From contig CAMCWJ010000151.1 in NCBI GenBank assembly GCA_945882475.1, forward strand, positions 1 through 7,232: a stretch of 7,232 nt of DNA, given 5' to 3'. Of the stretch, positions 1-5,090 are shown piece by piece. Source of the DNA: Bifidobacterium breve (GTDB lineage: Bacteria; Actinomycetota; Actinomycetes; Mycobacteriales; Mycobacteriaceae). A program made the translations under genes and the position numbers. Each line of letters begins with the position of its first letter. Within the stretch, counting starts at the first letter, position 1. The notes beneath the pieces are model-generated. The model was not told the DNA's origin. It saw only the letters and a program-made list of their open reading frames with translations, and did no database searches.

Positions 1-301
1 GCCCCTGGCGACCGGCCAGGAGGCAGTCGCGGTGTTCTCACCCGCCGCCGTCTCGGTGTTCCGCGAACAGCCCCACGGCAGCCCTCGCAACAGCGTCCGC
101 GGACCCATCGTGGGCATTGAGGCCGCCGGCCCGGTGGTGCGGGTCCGACTCGAGGATCAGTCCGACGCCACGCCCGGCCTGGCGGCCGATATCAGCACCG
201 AGGCGATGGCCGATCTGCGGCTGGGTGTCGGTGACATTGTCTGGCTCACCGTCAAGGCCCAGGCGGTACTGGTGCATGCGGCGGCGCGCGCGCCGTCGTG
301 A
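1..301 (+). CDS. modC: ModC, molybdate ABC transporter ATP-binding protein, C-terminal TOBE domain (5' partial)
   Basis: This is the tail of a gene that starts before the window. The reading frame is open from base 2 and ends at TGA 299-301, giving about 99 residues. The visible part runs from a linker containing SPAAVSVF and HGSPRNSV into a single TOBE-type beta-barrel domain (GPIVGIEAAG, VRVRLEDQ, then GVGDIVWLTVKAQAVLVHAA). In ModC proteins this domain binds oxyanion or regulates the transporter, and the SPRN-S-V-x-G-x-I stretch is the usual entry into it. The ATPase core (Walker A/B, signature motif) lies upstream and is not visible. ModC powers molybdate import across the membrane with ModB and ModA, feeding molybdenum-cofactor synthesis. 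An internal GTG at base 32 is in frame but is not a believable start, because homology-like sequence continues upstream of it. The identity is supported by the apa gene immediately downstream, the arrangement known in M. tuberculosis. A different TOBE-bearing ABC ATPase is possible but less likely. Confidence 0.85.
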   Translation, partial: PLATGQEAVAVFSPAAVSVFREQPHGSPRNSVRGPIVGIEAAGPVVRVRLEDQSDATPGLAADISTEAMADLRLGVGDIVWLTVKAQAVLVHAAARAPS

Positions 302-362
302 CGCTGACGAATGCCCAGGCCGACACGGACCAGGCCACACGTGCGTCACGGCCGTAACACGG

Positions 363-368
363 TAGGTT
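363..368 (+). promoter_or_regulatory. Candidate -10 box (TAGGTT) for apa, possibly leaderless
   Basis: TAGGTT fits the loose mycobacterial -10 pattern TANNNT and ends 7 nt before the apa ATG at 376. Transcription would therefore begin at or next to the A of the start codon. There is no strong Shine-Dalgarno sequence before apa; GGTAGG at 361-366 is the only weak candidate and overlaps this box. I see no convincing -35 hexamer. The 74-nt gap after modC could equally be read through from the mod operon. Confidence 0.3.
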
Positions 369-375
369 TTGCGCC

Positions 376-1440
376 ATGACGCAGCCAGACCCGACCCAAC
401 GCCCGGGCCTGTGGACAACGCTCGCCGTGTCCGCGTTGGCCGGGGCCACCGCCATCACGATCGCTTTGCCGCCCCACGCCGCCAACGCCGATCCGGTGCC
501 GCCGGCTACGACCACGGCGGCACCGGCAGCTCCGGCCTCGCCCACACCCGTACCGCCGTCGGATTCGGTGGTACCTGCCGCGCCGGCGTCGACCCCGGCG
601 GCACCGCCCGCGGACCCGGCTGCACCGCCCGCGGACCCGAACGCACCGCCGCCTCCGGCGGACCCTGCGGCACCGCCGCCGCCTGTGGATCCGAACGCGC
701 CGCCACCGCCGCCTGTGGACCCGAACGCACCGCCACCGCCGCCCGCGGACCCGAACGCGCCGCCGGCACCCGCGCCGGCTCCGGCGCCGGAGCCCGGCCG
801 GATCGACAACGCGGCGGGCGGTTTCAGCTACCTGCTGCCGGCCGGTTGGGAAGTTGCCGACGCCTCACGGCTGAGTTACGGCCAGGCCCTGCTGCTGAGG
901 CAAAGCGGTCCCGCTGTGAACGGACAGCCTGCCCCGACCGCCAGTGACACCAGCATCCTGCTGGGCCGCCTTGACCTGAAGCTGTTTGCCGGGGCCGAAC
1001 CGGACAACGGCAAGGCGGCGGTGCGACTGGCCTCGGACATGGGTGAGTTTTTCATGCCGTTCGCCGGTACCCGTCTCAATCAGCAGACCAGCCCGCTGCA
1101 GGGGAATCTGCCCGGTGTCACGGCGTCCTACGACGTCAAGTTCACCGACACCGCCAAACCCACCGGCCAGATCTGGGCCGCTGTGGTGGGCACGGCGGGC
1201 ACTGCCGCGGCGCATACCCAGCGCAACGAGCGCTGGTTCGTGGTGTGGTTGGGCACCTCCAAGGACCCGGTCGACCCGGCCGCCGCCAAAGCGCTGGCCC
1301 AGTCCATCAGGTCCTACACCCCGCCACCGCCACCGGCGCCGGATCCCAACGCCCCCGCCGCGCCGGCGCCCGCCCCGGGTAACCGGGTCGGCGTCCCGAT
1401 TCCGGTGGAGACCCCGGTGCCGGAGATGATGCCGGGCTGA
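376..1440 (+). CDS. apa: Apa, alanine/proline-rich secreted glycoprotein (fibronectin-attachment protein family)
   Basis: A 354-residue exported protein, slightly longer than the 325 residues of M. tuberculosis Apa (Rv1860, MPT32, ModD). Residues 1-38 form a Sec signal peptide: a short polar start, a hydrophobic stretch around 12-31, and a signal peptidase I site ANA|DP at 38/39. The mature protein starts DPVPP, like the known mature Apa. Residues 39-140 are Pro/Ala-rich with early threonines (45-47, 57) resembling the O-mannosylated region of Apa, followed by six DP(N/A)APP-type repeats. Residues 141-314 are the conserved globular FAP domain (RIDNAAGGFSYLLPAGW, LGRLDLKLF, SDMGEFFMP, GTRLNQQ). 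It contains RWFV at 286-289, reported in mycobacterial FAPs as the fibronectin-binding core. Residues 316-354 form a second Pro/Ala tail. Family members are secreted or cell-wall-associated adhesins and antigens. The start is the ATG at 376, which gives a proper signal peptide. Fibronectin binding and glycosylation here are inferred from family knowledge. Confidence 0.95.
   Translation: MTQPDPTQRPGLWTTLAVSALAGATAITIALPPHAANADPVPPATTTAAPAAPASPTPVPPSDSVVPAAPASTPAAPPADPAAPPADPNAPPPPADPAAPPPPVDPNAPPPPPVDPNAPPPPPADPNAPPAPAPAPAPEPGRIDNAAGGFSYLLPAGWEVADASRLSYGQALLLRQSGPAVNGQPAPTASDTSILLGRLDLKLFAGAEPDNGKAAVRLASDMGEFFMPFAGTRLNQQTSPLQGNLPGVTASYDVKFTDTAKPTGQIWAAVVGTAGTAAAHTQRNERWFVVWLGTSKDPVDPAAAKALAQSIRSYTPPPPPAPDPNAPAAPAPAPGNRVGVPIPVETPVPEMMPG
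613..780 (+). repeat. Degenerate tandem repeats encoding DPNAPPPP-type units in apa
   Basis: Six units each open with Asp-Pro, at residues 80, 87, 96, 105, 115 and 125, so the spacing is 7, 9, 9, 10 and 10 residues. The last three full units (DPNAPPPPPV, DPNAPPPPPA and the unit starting at 125) are nearly identical at DNA level as well, differing mostly at third positions such as gat/gac and gcg/gca. Growth from about 7 to 10 residues comes from added prolines. This is consistent with repeat expansion by slippage or unequal recombination in an extended, probably polyproline-like linker. Confidence 0.8.
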
Positions 1441-1448
1441 GTCCCGGC
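1431..1448 (+). terminator. GC-rich stem-loop over the apa stop codon, probable terminator without U-tract
   Basis: GCCGGG (1431-1436) and CCCGGC (1443-1448) form a perfect 6-bp all-GC stem with a 6-nt loop, CTGAGT, that contains the apa TGA. There is no following run of T, so this is not a classical intrinsic terminator. Mycobacteria are thought to use such U-less hairpins in places. It could instead only protect the 3' end of the mRNA. Confidence 0.4.
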
Positions 1449-1475
1449 TGGTTGAACGATCGTGGCCTTTTCGGC

Positions 1476-1505
1476 AGGACAACCGTTATCCGGGTGGGCT
1501 ATACC
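1476..1505 (+). promoter_or_regulatory. Candidate sigma-70-type promoter for the small membrane protein gene
   Basis: AGGACA (1476-1481) matches 4 of 6 positions of TTGACA, and TATACC (1500-1505) matches 4 of 6 of TATAAT, with an 18-nt spacer. It lies in the 115-bp gap after the apa stem-loop and would give a leader of roughly 43-45 nt before the ATG at 1556. Placement after a terminator-like hairpin favours separate transcription of the downstream gene. This rests on motif matching only. Confidence 0.35.
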
Positions 1506-1543
1506 TAGAGAACGGCTGGTGGCTGGCATCGGCCGGTGACCCT

Positions 1544-1549
1544 GAGGAG
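1544..1549 (+). promoter_or_regulatory. Strong Shine-Dalgarno (GAGGAG) fixing the start at 1556
   Basis: GAGGAG ends 6 nt before the ATG at 1556. A second in-frame ATG at 1565 would sit 15 nt from it, too far, so the first ATG is preferred. Confidence 0.7.
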
Positions 1550-1555
1550 TCCCCG

Positions 1556-1858
1556 ATGGACATCATGGCTGCAACCGAAATCCTGGCCCGTTCGACGACG
1601 CAGACCAGCGTCGGCTGGATCGGCTACATCATCATCGGCGGCATCGCCGGTTGGCTCGGCAACAAGATCGTCAAAGGCAGCAGTGCCGGGTTGCTGACCA
1701 ATATCGTCACCGGCATCGCAGGGGCTTTGCTCGGCGGCTTCCTGCTGAGCTTCTTCCTGAACACCGCGGGCGGCGGCTGGTTCTTCACGTTGTTCACCGC
1801 GGTCCTGGGCTCGGTGCTGCTGCTGTGGATCGTGGGCAAGGTCCGGAGCAGGACTTAA
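1556..1858 (+). CDS. Small integral membrane protein, GlsB/YeaQ/YmgE (transglycosylase-associated) family
   Basis: A 100-residue protein with three predicted membrane helices at about residues 20-38, 46-68 and 75-94. They are joined by short loops, and the protein ends in a basic tail (GKVRSRT). The Gly-rich pattern GGIAGWLGNKIVKG, then TNIVTGIAGALLGGFL, is typical of the YeaQ/YmgE/GlsB family, whose members are about 80-100 residues long. The 'transglycosylase-associated' label is historical. The molecular function is not established; some enterobacterial members are linked to stress, and none to a known reaction. Size and position after apa match M. tuberculosis Rv1861 as I recall it. The gene has its own strong ribosome site and a possible promoter. 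Its last five codons and TAA lie inside the first copy of a 26-bp tandem repeat, so the exact C-terminus may be evolutionarily labile. Confidence 0.85.
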   Translation: MDIMAATEILARSTTQTSVGWIGYIIIGGIAGWLGNKIVKGSSAGLLTNIVTGIAGALLGGFLLSFFLNTAGGGWFFTLFTAVLGSVLLLWIVGKVRSRT

Positions 1859-1914
1859 ACACTGGGGTCCGCAGCCGGACTTAAACACTGGGGTCCGGAG
1901 CAGGACTTAAACGG
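1841..1914. repeat. Three tandem copies of a 26-bp unit at a convergent gene junction
   Basis: Copies lie at 1841-1866, 1867-1892 and 1893-1914, the last being partial and diverging after its AAAC. Each copy begins GTCCG, has GGACTTAAAC in the middle and (copies 1 and 2) ends ACTGGG. Copy 2 differs from copy 1 at two bases only (GGAGCA versus GCAGCC in the loop region). TTAA in each copy places a TAA stop on both strands. Copy 1 supplies the stop of the upstream plus-strand gene (1856-1858) and copy 3 the stop of the minus-strand gene (1907-1909). Each unit has GTCC...GGAC arms; copy 2 forms a perfect GTCCG-CAGC-CGGAC hairpin. Between copies 2 and 3, CCGGAC (1875-1880) pairs with GTCCGG (1893-1898) across 12 nt. 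It may act as a bidirectional terminator. Confidence 0.9.
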
Positions 1915-2671
1915 ACAGCTGCCACACCACGGCCGCGGCCAACGCGCCCAGGCCGTTGAGCGACCAGTGCAGCGCGATCGGCGCGATCAGGCTGCCGCTT
2001 CGCCGGCGCAGCCAGGTGAACACGAATCCGGCCGCGGCGGTGGCGAGTACGGCTCCGGTAACCCCGGCCACCACGCCGAACACGCCCCCGCCGAGGATCC
2101 GGGTGAAGCCGACGTTGCCGGCTGTCAGACCGAGCGAGCTAGCGATGTGCCAGAACCCGAACAGCAGGGAACCGGCAGCCGCGACACCGCGGAACCCCCA
2201 GGCCCGGTCCAGCGCCCCGTGCAGCACACCGCGGAACGCCAGTTCCTCGGGGATGACGGTCTGCAACGGGATGATGACCATCGAGGCCACCAGCGCGCCG
2301 GAGATGGTTGCGTAGCGGTCATTGAGGAACATCGGTCGGGTCCACGGCAGCAGTGCGCCGACGACGATCACGGCCAGCACCAGGCCCACTGCGGCCAGCG
2401 CGTAGACCATTCCGGATCGCCAGTGTTCCCGACCCAGTCCCAACTCGGCCCAGCCCAGCCCGCGAGCCCGGACCAGCAACACCAGTCCGACCGCCACGGC
2501 CGGAACGGCCGCGATGTTGGCCAGCGGGGTGGTGAAGTGGGCGATCAGGTTGGCGATGCCGAGCACGACCACCACCACGGCGATGTCGAGATAGACCCGG
2601 AAATGCGCCAGCGCGGCCAGGTGACCCAGCGCGGGATGAGGTGGCGCCGCGCCTGCGCTCAGTTCAGACAT
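1907..2671 (-). CDS. CPBP-family intramembrane metalloprotease (Abi/CAAX-protease-like)
   Basis: A 254-residue multi-spanning membrane protein with about six to eight hydrophobic segments (around 28-45, 52-68, 88-108, 122-140, 163-180, 190-218, 228-250). The three signature motifs of the CPBP family (Pfam 'Abi', related to Rce1) are intact: PEELAFR at 141-147 (EExxxR: Glu142, Glu143, Arg147), FGFWH at 171-175 (FxxxH: His175) and HWSLN at 235-239 (HxxxN: His235, Asn239). These residues form the glutamate/histidine active site of the family, so the enzyme is probably catalytically competent. Bacterial members cleave membrane substrates; some give immunity to bacteriocins, others act in signalling or phage exclusion, and the substrate here is unknown. 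It probably corresponds to M. tuberculosis Rv1863c (similar length, as I recall it). The ATG at 2669-2671 has no clear Shine-Dalgarno and may be leaderless. It is convergent with the small membrane protein gene and divergent from the CoA-transferase gene. Confidence 0.88.
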   Translation of the reverse strand: MSELSAGAAPPHPALGHLAALAHFRVYLDIAVVVVVLGIANLIAHFTTPLANIAAVPAVAVGLVLLVRARGLGWAELGLGREHWRSGMVYALAAVGLVLAVIVVGALLPWTRPMFLNDRYATISGALVASMVIIPLQTVIPEELAFRGVLHGALDRAWGFRGVAAAGSLLFGFWHIASSLGLTAGNVGFTRILGGGVFGVVAGVTGAVLATAAAGFVFTWLRRRSGSLIAPIALHWSLNGLGALAAAVVWQLSV

Positions 2672-2680
2672 TTACCGTCA

Positions 2681-2686
2681 ATGCTA
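2681..2686 (-). promoter_or_regulatory. Candidate -10 box (TAGCAT on minus strand) for the CPBP gene
   Basis: Read on the minus strand, TAGCAT matches 4 of 6 positions of TATAAT and the TANNNT pattern. It ends 9 nt before the ATG at 2671. A start point 7 nt downstream would leave only 0-3 nt of leader, consistent with leaderless translation and with the lack of a Shine-Dalgarno. No recognisable -35 is seen. Confidence 0.3.
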
Positions 2687-2690
2687 CCTG

Positions 2691-2709
2691 CGGGCCTAAG
2701 CTCGGCCCG
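2691..2709. promoter_or_regulatory. Inverted repeat CGGGCC-N7-GGCCCG in the divergent control region, operator candidate
   Basis: Perfect 6-bp arms at 2691-2696 and 2704-2709 flank a 7-nt spacer, TAAGCTC. The repeat sits in the 61-bp gap between two divergent genes. Its spacer holds TAAGCT (2697-2702), a TANNNT-type -10 candidate for the CoA-transferase gene. A protein bound here would block that promoter and could touch the opposite one. In RNA it could also fold into a hairpin just before the ribosome site. No regulator is encoded in the window. Confidence 0.35.
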
Positions 2710-2714
2710 TTGAC

Positions 2715-2724
2715 GAGGAAAGGG
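2715..2724 (+). promoter_or_regulatory. Shine-Dalgarno (GAGGAAAGGG) supporting the GTG start at 2733
   Basis: This purine-rich site ends 8 nt before GTG 2733 and decides the start: no ATG follows before the conserved LRVLDLG motif begins at residue 11. Confidence 0.7.
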
Positions 2725-2732
2725 CGCTGCAC

Positions 2733-5090
2733 GTGGGCGAGATCGAGCCACTGCTTTCGTCGCTGCGGGTACTGGACCTCGGCGACGCCGACACCGACCC
2801 GATCACCCGACTGCTCGCCGATCTGGGTGCCGACGTGCTCAAAATCGAGCCGCCCGCGGGCACTCCGGCCCGCTCTGCGTTGCCCACCCTCGACGGGGTG
2901 AGCATCCCGTTTGCCCTGCACAACGCCAACAAGCGGGCAGCCGTTCTCGACCCGGCCGATGCCGCCGACCGCGCCAGGCTGATGGAACTGGCCGGGACCG
3001 CCGACATCGTCATCGACAGCGGTCTGCCCGGCCGGGCAACTCACTACGGCACGTCCTGTGCGCAGCTGGCCGACCGGTTCGAGCATCTGGTCACCATGGC
3101 AGTCACCGATTTCGGGTCGGACGGTCCGTACGCCGACTGGGCTGCCACGGACCCGGTGCTGTACGCCATGGCATGCGCACTGTCGCGATCCGGGCCCACC
3201 ACGGGCACCCCGGTACTCCCGCCGGACGGTATTGCCTCGGCTACAGCCGCGGTGCAGGCGGTGTGGGCGGTGCTTGTCGCGTACTTCAACCGGTTGCGTT
3301 GCGGGGTCGGCGATTTCATCGACTTCGCCCGCTTCGACGCGGTGGTGCTGGCGTTGGATCCGCCGTTCGGCACGCAAGGGCAGGCCGCGACCGCCCGCAA
3401 CCGTTCCGAGCGCTGGCAGGGCAGACCGAAGAATCAGGATTCCTACCCGATCTTCGCCTGTAGCGACGGCTACGTCCGTCTCTGCGTGATGTCGCCGCGA
3501 CAGTGGCACGGCCTGCGGGCCTGGCTGGGTGAGCCCGAGCAGTTTCAGGATCCGCGCTTCGATTCCATCGCGGCTCGGGTCCGTTCCTTCAGTGAGCTCG
3601 GCGCTCTGATCGCCGAGCAATTCGCCGATCAGACGATGGAACAACTCGTGGTCGACGGCCAGGGCTACGGCGTGCCGATCGCCGCCGTCCTGACGCCCGC
3701 GCAGGTGCTCGAATCCGAACACCTCGGCACGGTAGGCGCGTTCACCAGGGCTGAACTGGCCCCGGGCGTCCACGCGCGGGTGCCGGCCGGCTACTGGGTC
3801 GTCGACGGCGCCCGCGCCGGTTATCGCACCCCCGCACCCGCGGCCGGGAGTTCCGAGCCCTCCTGGTCGGCACCGCGGTTCGACCCGCCTGCCACCGGTT
3901 CGGTGGGGGCTCGGCCCTTCGACGGGATTCGGGTGCTCGATCTGGGCATCATCGTCGCCGGCGGAGAACTCAGCAGACTGTTCGGCGACCTGGGTGCGCA
4001 GATCATCAAGGTCGAGAGCGCTGCCTACCCCGACGGACTGCGCCAGAAACGCGAAGGGCAGGCGATCGGCGACTCGTTCGCCCGCGCGCACCGCAACAAC
4101 CTGGGGCTGGGCCTTGATCTGCGCAGCACTGCCGGTGCCGAAATGTTCGCGGAACTGGCCGCCAACTCCGACGCGCTTTTCGCGAACTTCAAACCGGGAA
4201 CCCTTGGTGCCCTTGGCTTTCCGTACGAGCGGCTGCGTGATTTGAATCCGGAACTGGTACTGGCCGAGAGCAGTGCATTCGGCGATACCGGTCCGTGGAG
4301 CACGCGAATGGGATACGGCCCCCTGGTCCGAGCGGCCACCGGGCTGACCCGGCTGTGGACCTGTGAGCAACCCGAGTCCGTCGCGGCCCGGCACCCCTTC
4401 TTCGATGCGACGACGATCTTCCCCGATCACGTCGTGGGCCGGATCACCGCGATCGGCGCACTGGCCGCCTTGATCCGGCGGCGTCGCCGCGGTTTAGGCG
4501 CTCATGTGCATGTGTCGCAGGCCGAGGCCGTCCTGAACCAGTTGGACGTCAGCTACGTCGTGCTGGGCGCCGACTCCGGCACGGTGCGGCCCGATCCTGC
4601 TGTTCACCTGGTGTACCCGTGCGCCGGGGAGGACCAGTGGTGCGTCATCTCCATCTGTTCCGACGCCGACCGCCGGGCGGTAGCCGAGGTCATCGATAAT
4701 CCCGAGCCCTCGTCCGCCCGTCTGTACGACGACCTGGCGGCCTGGACGCAGACACACGCACCCTTGCAGGTCGCCGTGGCCATGCAGGCCCGCGGTGTTT
4801 CCGCCGGGCCGATGAACCGGCCCGACGACGTCTATGAGGATCCGCAACTGCGGTTGCGGCAGGTGTTCAGCGAGATGACCCACCCCCTCCGGGAATTCCC
4901 ACTGCCCACCGAGGCGGGCCCGGCGCGCTACCGCCACATCCCGCCTGCGGCGCAGGCTCCGGCACCGCTGCCCGGTGCTGACACCCGCCGCATCTGCCGC
5001 GACGTCCTCGGCCTCGACGATGACCAGATCGATCAGAAGATCGCCGACGGAGTGTTGTTCGAAACAGAGCGAAAGGAAGTCCCGCTATGA
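2733..5090 (+). CDS. Two-domain CaiB/BaiF family (family III) CoA-transferase
   Basis: A 785-residue protein made of two family III CoA-transferase units in tandem; normal members are about 400 residues per chain. Repeat 1 spans about residues 10-365 (LRVLDLGDAD, LGADVLKIEPP, DFGSDGPYADW). Repeat 2 spans about 394-760 (IRVLDLGIIVAGG, LGAQIIKVES, ANFKPGTLGALGF, AFGDTGPW). Family III enzymes move CoA between carboxylic acids through an aspartyl-CoA intermediate. Hand alignment to CaiB and formyl-CoA transferase, anchored on the GxG after the long helix, places Asp565 (FPDHVVG) of repeat 2 at the catalytic position. Repeat 1 has Ser169 there, with the nearest Asp four residues earlier (Asp165), so only the second half is confidently active. 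Length and architecture match my memory of M. tuberculosis Rv1866 (778 aa). The protein is cytosolic, with no signal or membrane segments. The GTG start has a good ribosome site. Its stop overlaps the next gene's ATG. Donor and acceptor acids are unknown. Confidence 0.88.
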   Translation: MGEIEPLLSSLRVLDLGDADTDPITRLLADLGADVLKIEPPAGTPARSALPTLDGVSIPFALHNANKRAAVLDPADAADRARLMELAGTADIVIDSGLPGRATHYGTSCAQLADRFEHLVTMAVTDFGSDGPYADWAATDPVLYAMACALSRSGPTTGTPVLPPDGIASATAAVQAVWAVLVAYFNRLRCGVGDFIDFARFDAVVLALDPPFGTQGQAATARNRSERWQGRPKNQDSYPIFACSDGYVRLCVMSPRQWHGLRAWLGEPEQFQDPRFDSIAARVRSFSELGALIAEQFADQTMEQLVVDGQGYGVPIAAVLTPAQVLESEHLGTVGAFTRAELAPGVHARVPAGYWVVDGARAGYRTPAPAAGSSEPSWSAPRFDPPATGSVGARPFDGIRVLDLGIIVAGGELSRLFGDLGAQIIKVESAAYPDGLRQKREGQAIGDSFARAHRNNLGLGLDLRSTAGAEMFAELAANSDALFANFKPGTLGALGFPYERLRDLNPELVLAESSAFGDTGPWSTRMGYGPLVRAATGLTRLWTCEQPESVAARHPFFDATTIFPDHVVGRITAIGALAALIRRRRRGLGAHVHVSQAEAVLNQLDVSYVVLGADSGTVRPDPAVHLVYPCAGEDQWCVISICSDADRRAVAEVIDNPEPSSARLYDDLAAWTQTHAPLQVAVAMQARGVSAGPMNRPDDVYEDPQLRLRQVFSEMTHPLREFPLPTEAGPARYRHIPPAAQAPAPLPGADTRRICRDVLGLDDDQIDQKIADGVLFETERKEVPL
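5072..5079 (+). promoter_or_regulatory. Shine-Dalgarno (AAAGGAAG) for the aldehyde dehydrogenase inside the upstream gene
   Basis: AAAGGAAG lies within the last codons of the CoA-transferase gene, 7 nt before ATG 5087. With the ATGA overlap at 5087-5090 it supports coupled translation of the two proteins. Confidence 0.65.

Noticed and set aside
282..295. Self-complementary run CGGCGCGCGCGCCG near the end of modC
   Set aside because: It encodes the Ala/Arg tail of ModC and has no loop or T-run. It probably reflects GC codon choice rather than a terminator.
252..809. Minus-strand open frame with Gly-rich GGGGGAFGSTGG repeats resembling a PE_PGRS-like protein
   Set aside because: It is the exact complement of the apa proline repeats (CCN/CGN read as GGN/GCN in antisense). 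Apa has a signal peptide and a recognised conserved domain, so this frame is a shadow.
1441..1555. Search for a SigF- or ECF-type promoter in the apa to small-membrane-protein gap
   Set aside because: GTTG, GGGCTA and CGTT fragments occur, but at spacings that do not fit those consensus promoters.
1967..2713. 248-codon plus-strand open frame over the CPBP gene
   Set aside because: Gln/Arg/Asp/His-rich composition typical of antisense to a hydrophobic gene; the minus strand has three intact CPBP motifs.
2664..4430. 588-codon minus-strand open frame opposite the CoA-transferase
   Set aside because: Long antisense frames are common in GC-rich coding DNA. The translation has no recognisable domain, is low-complexity Gly/Arg/Val, and lies wholly over a gene with clear conserved motifs.
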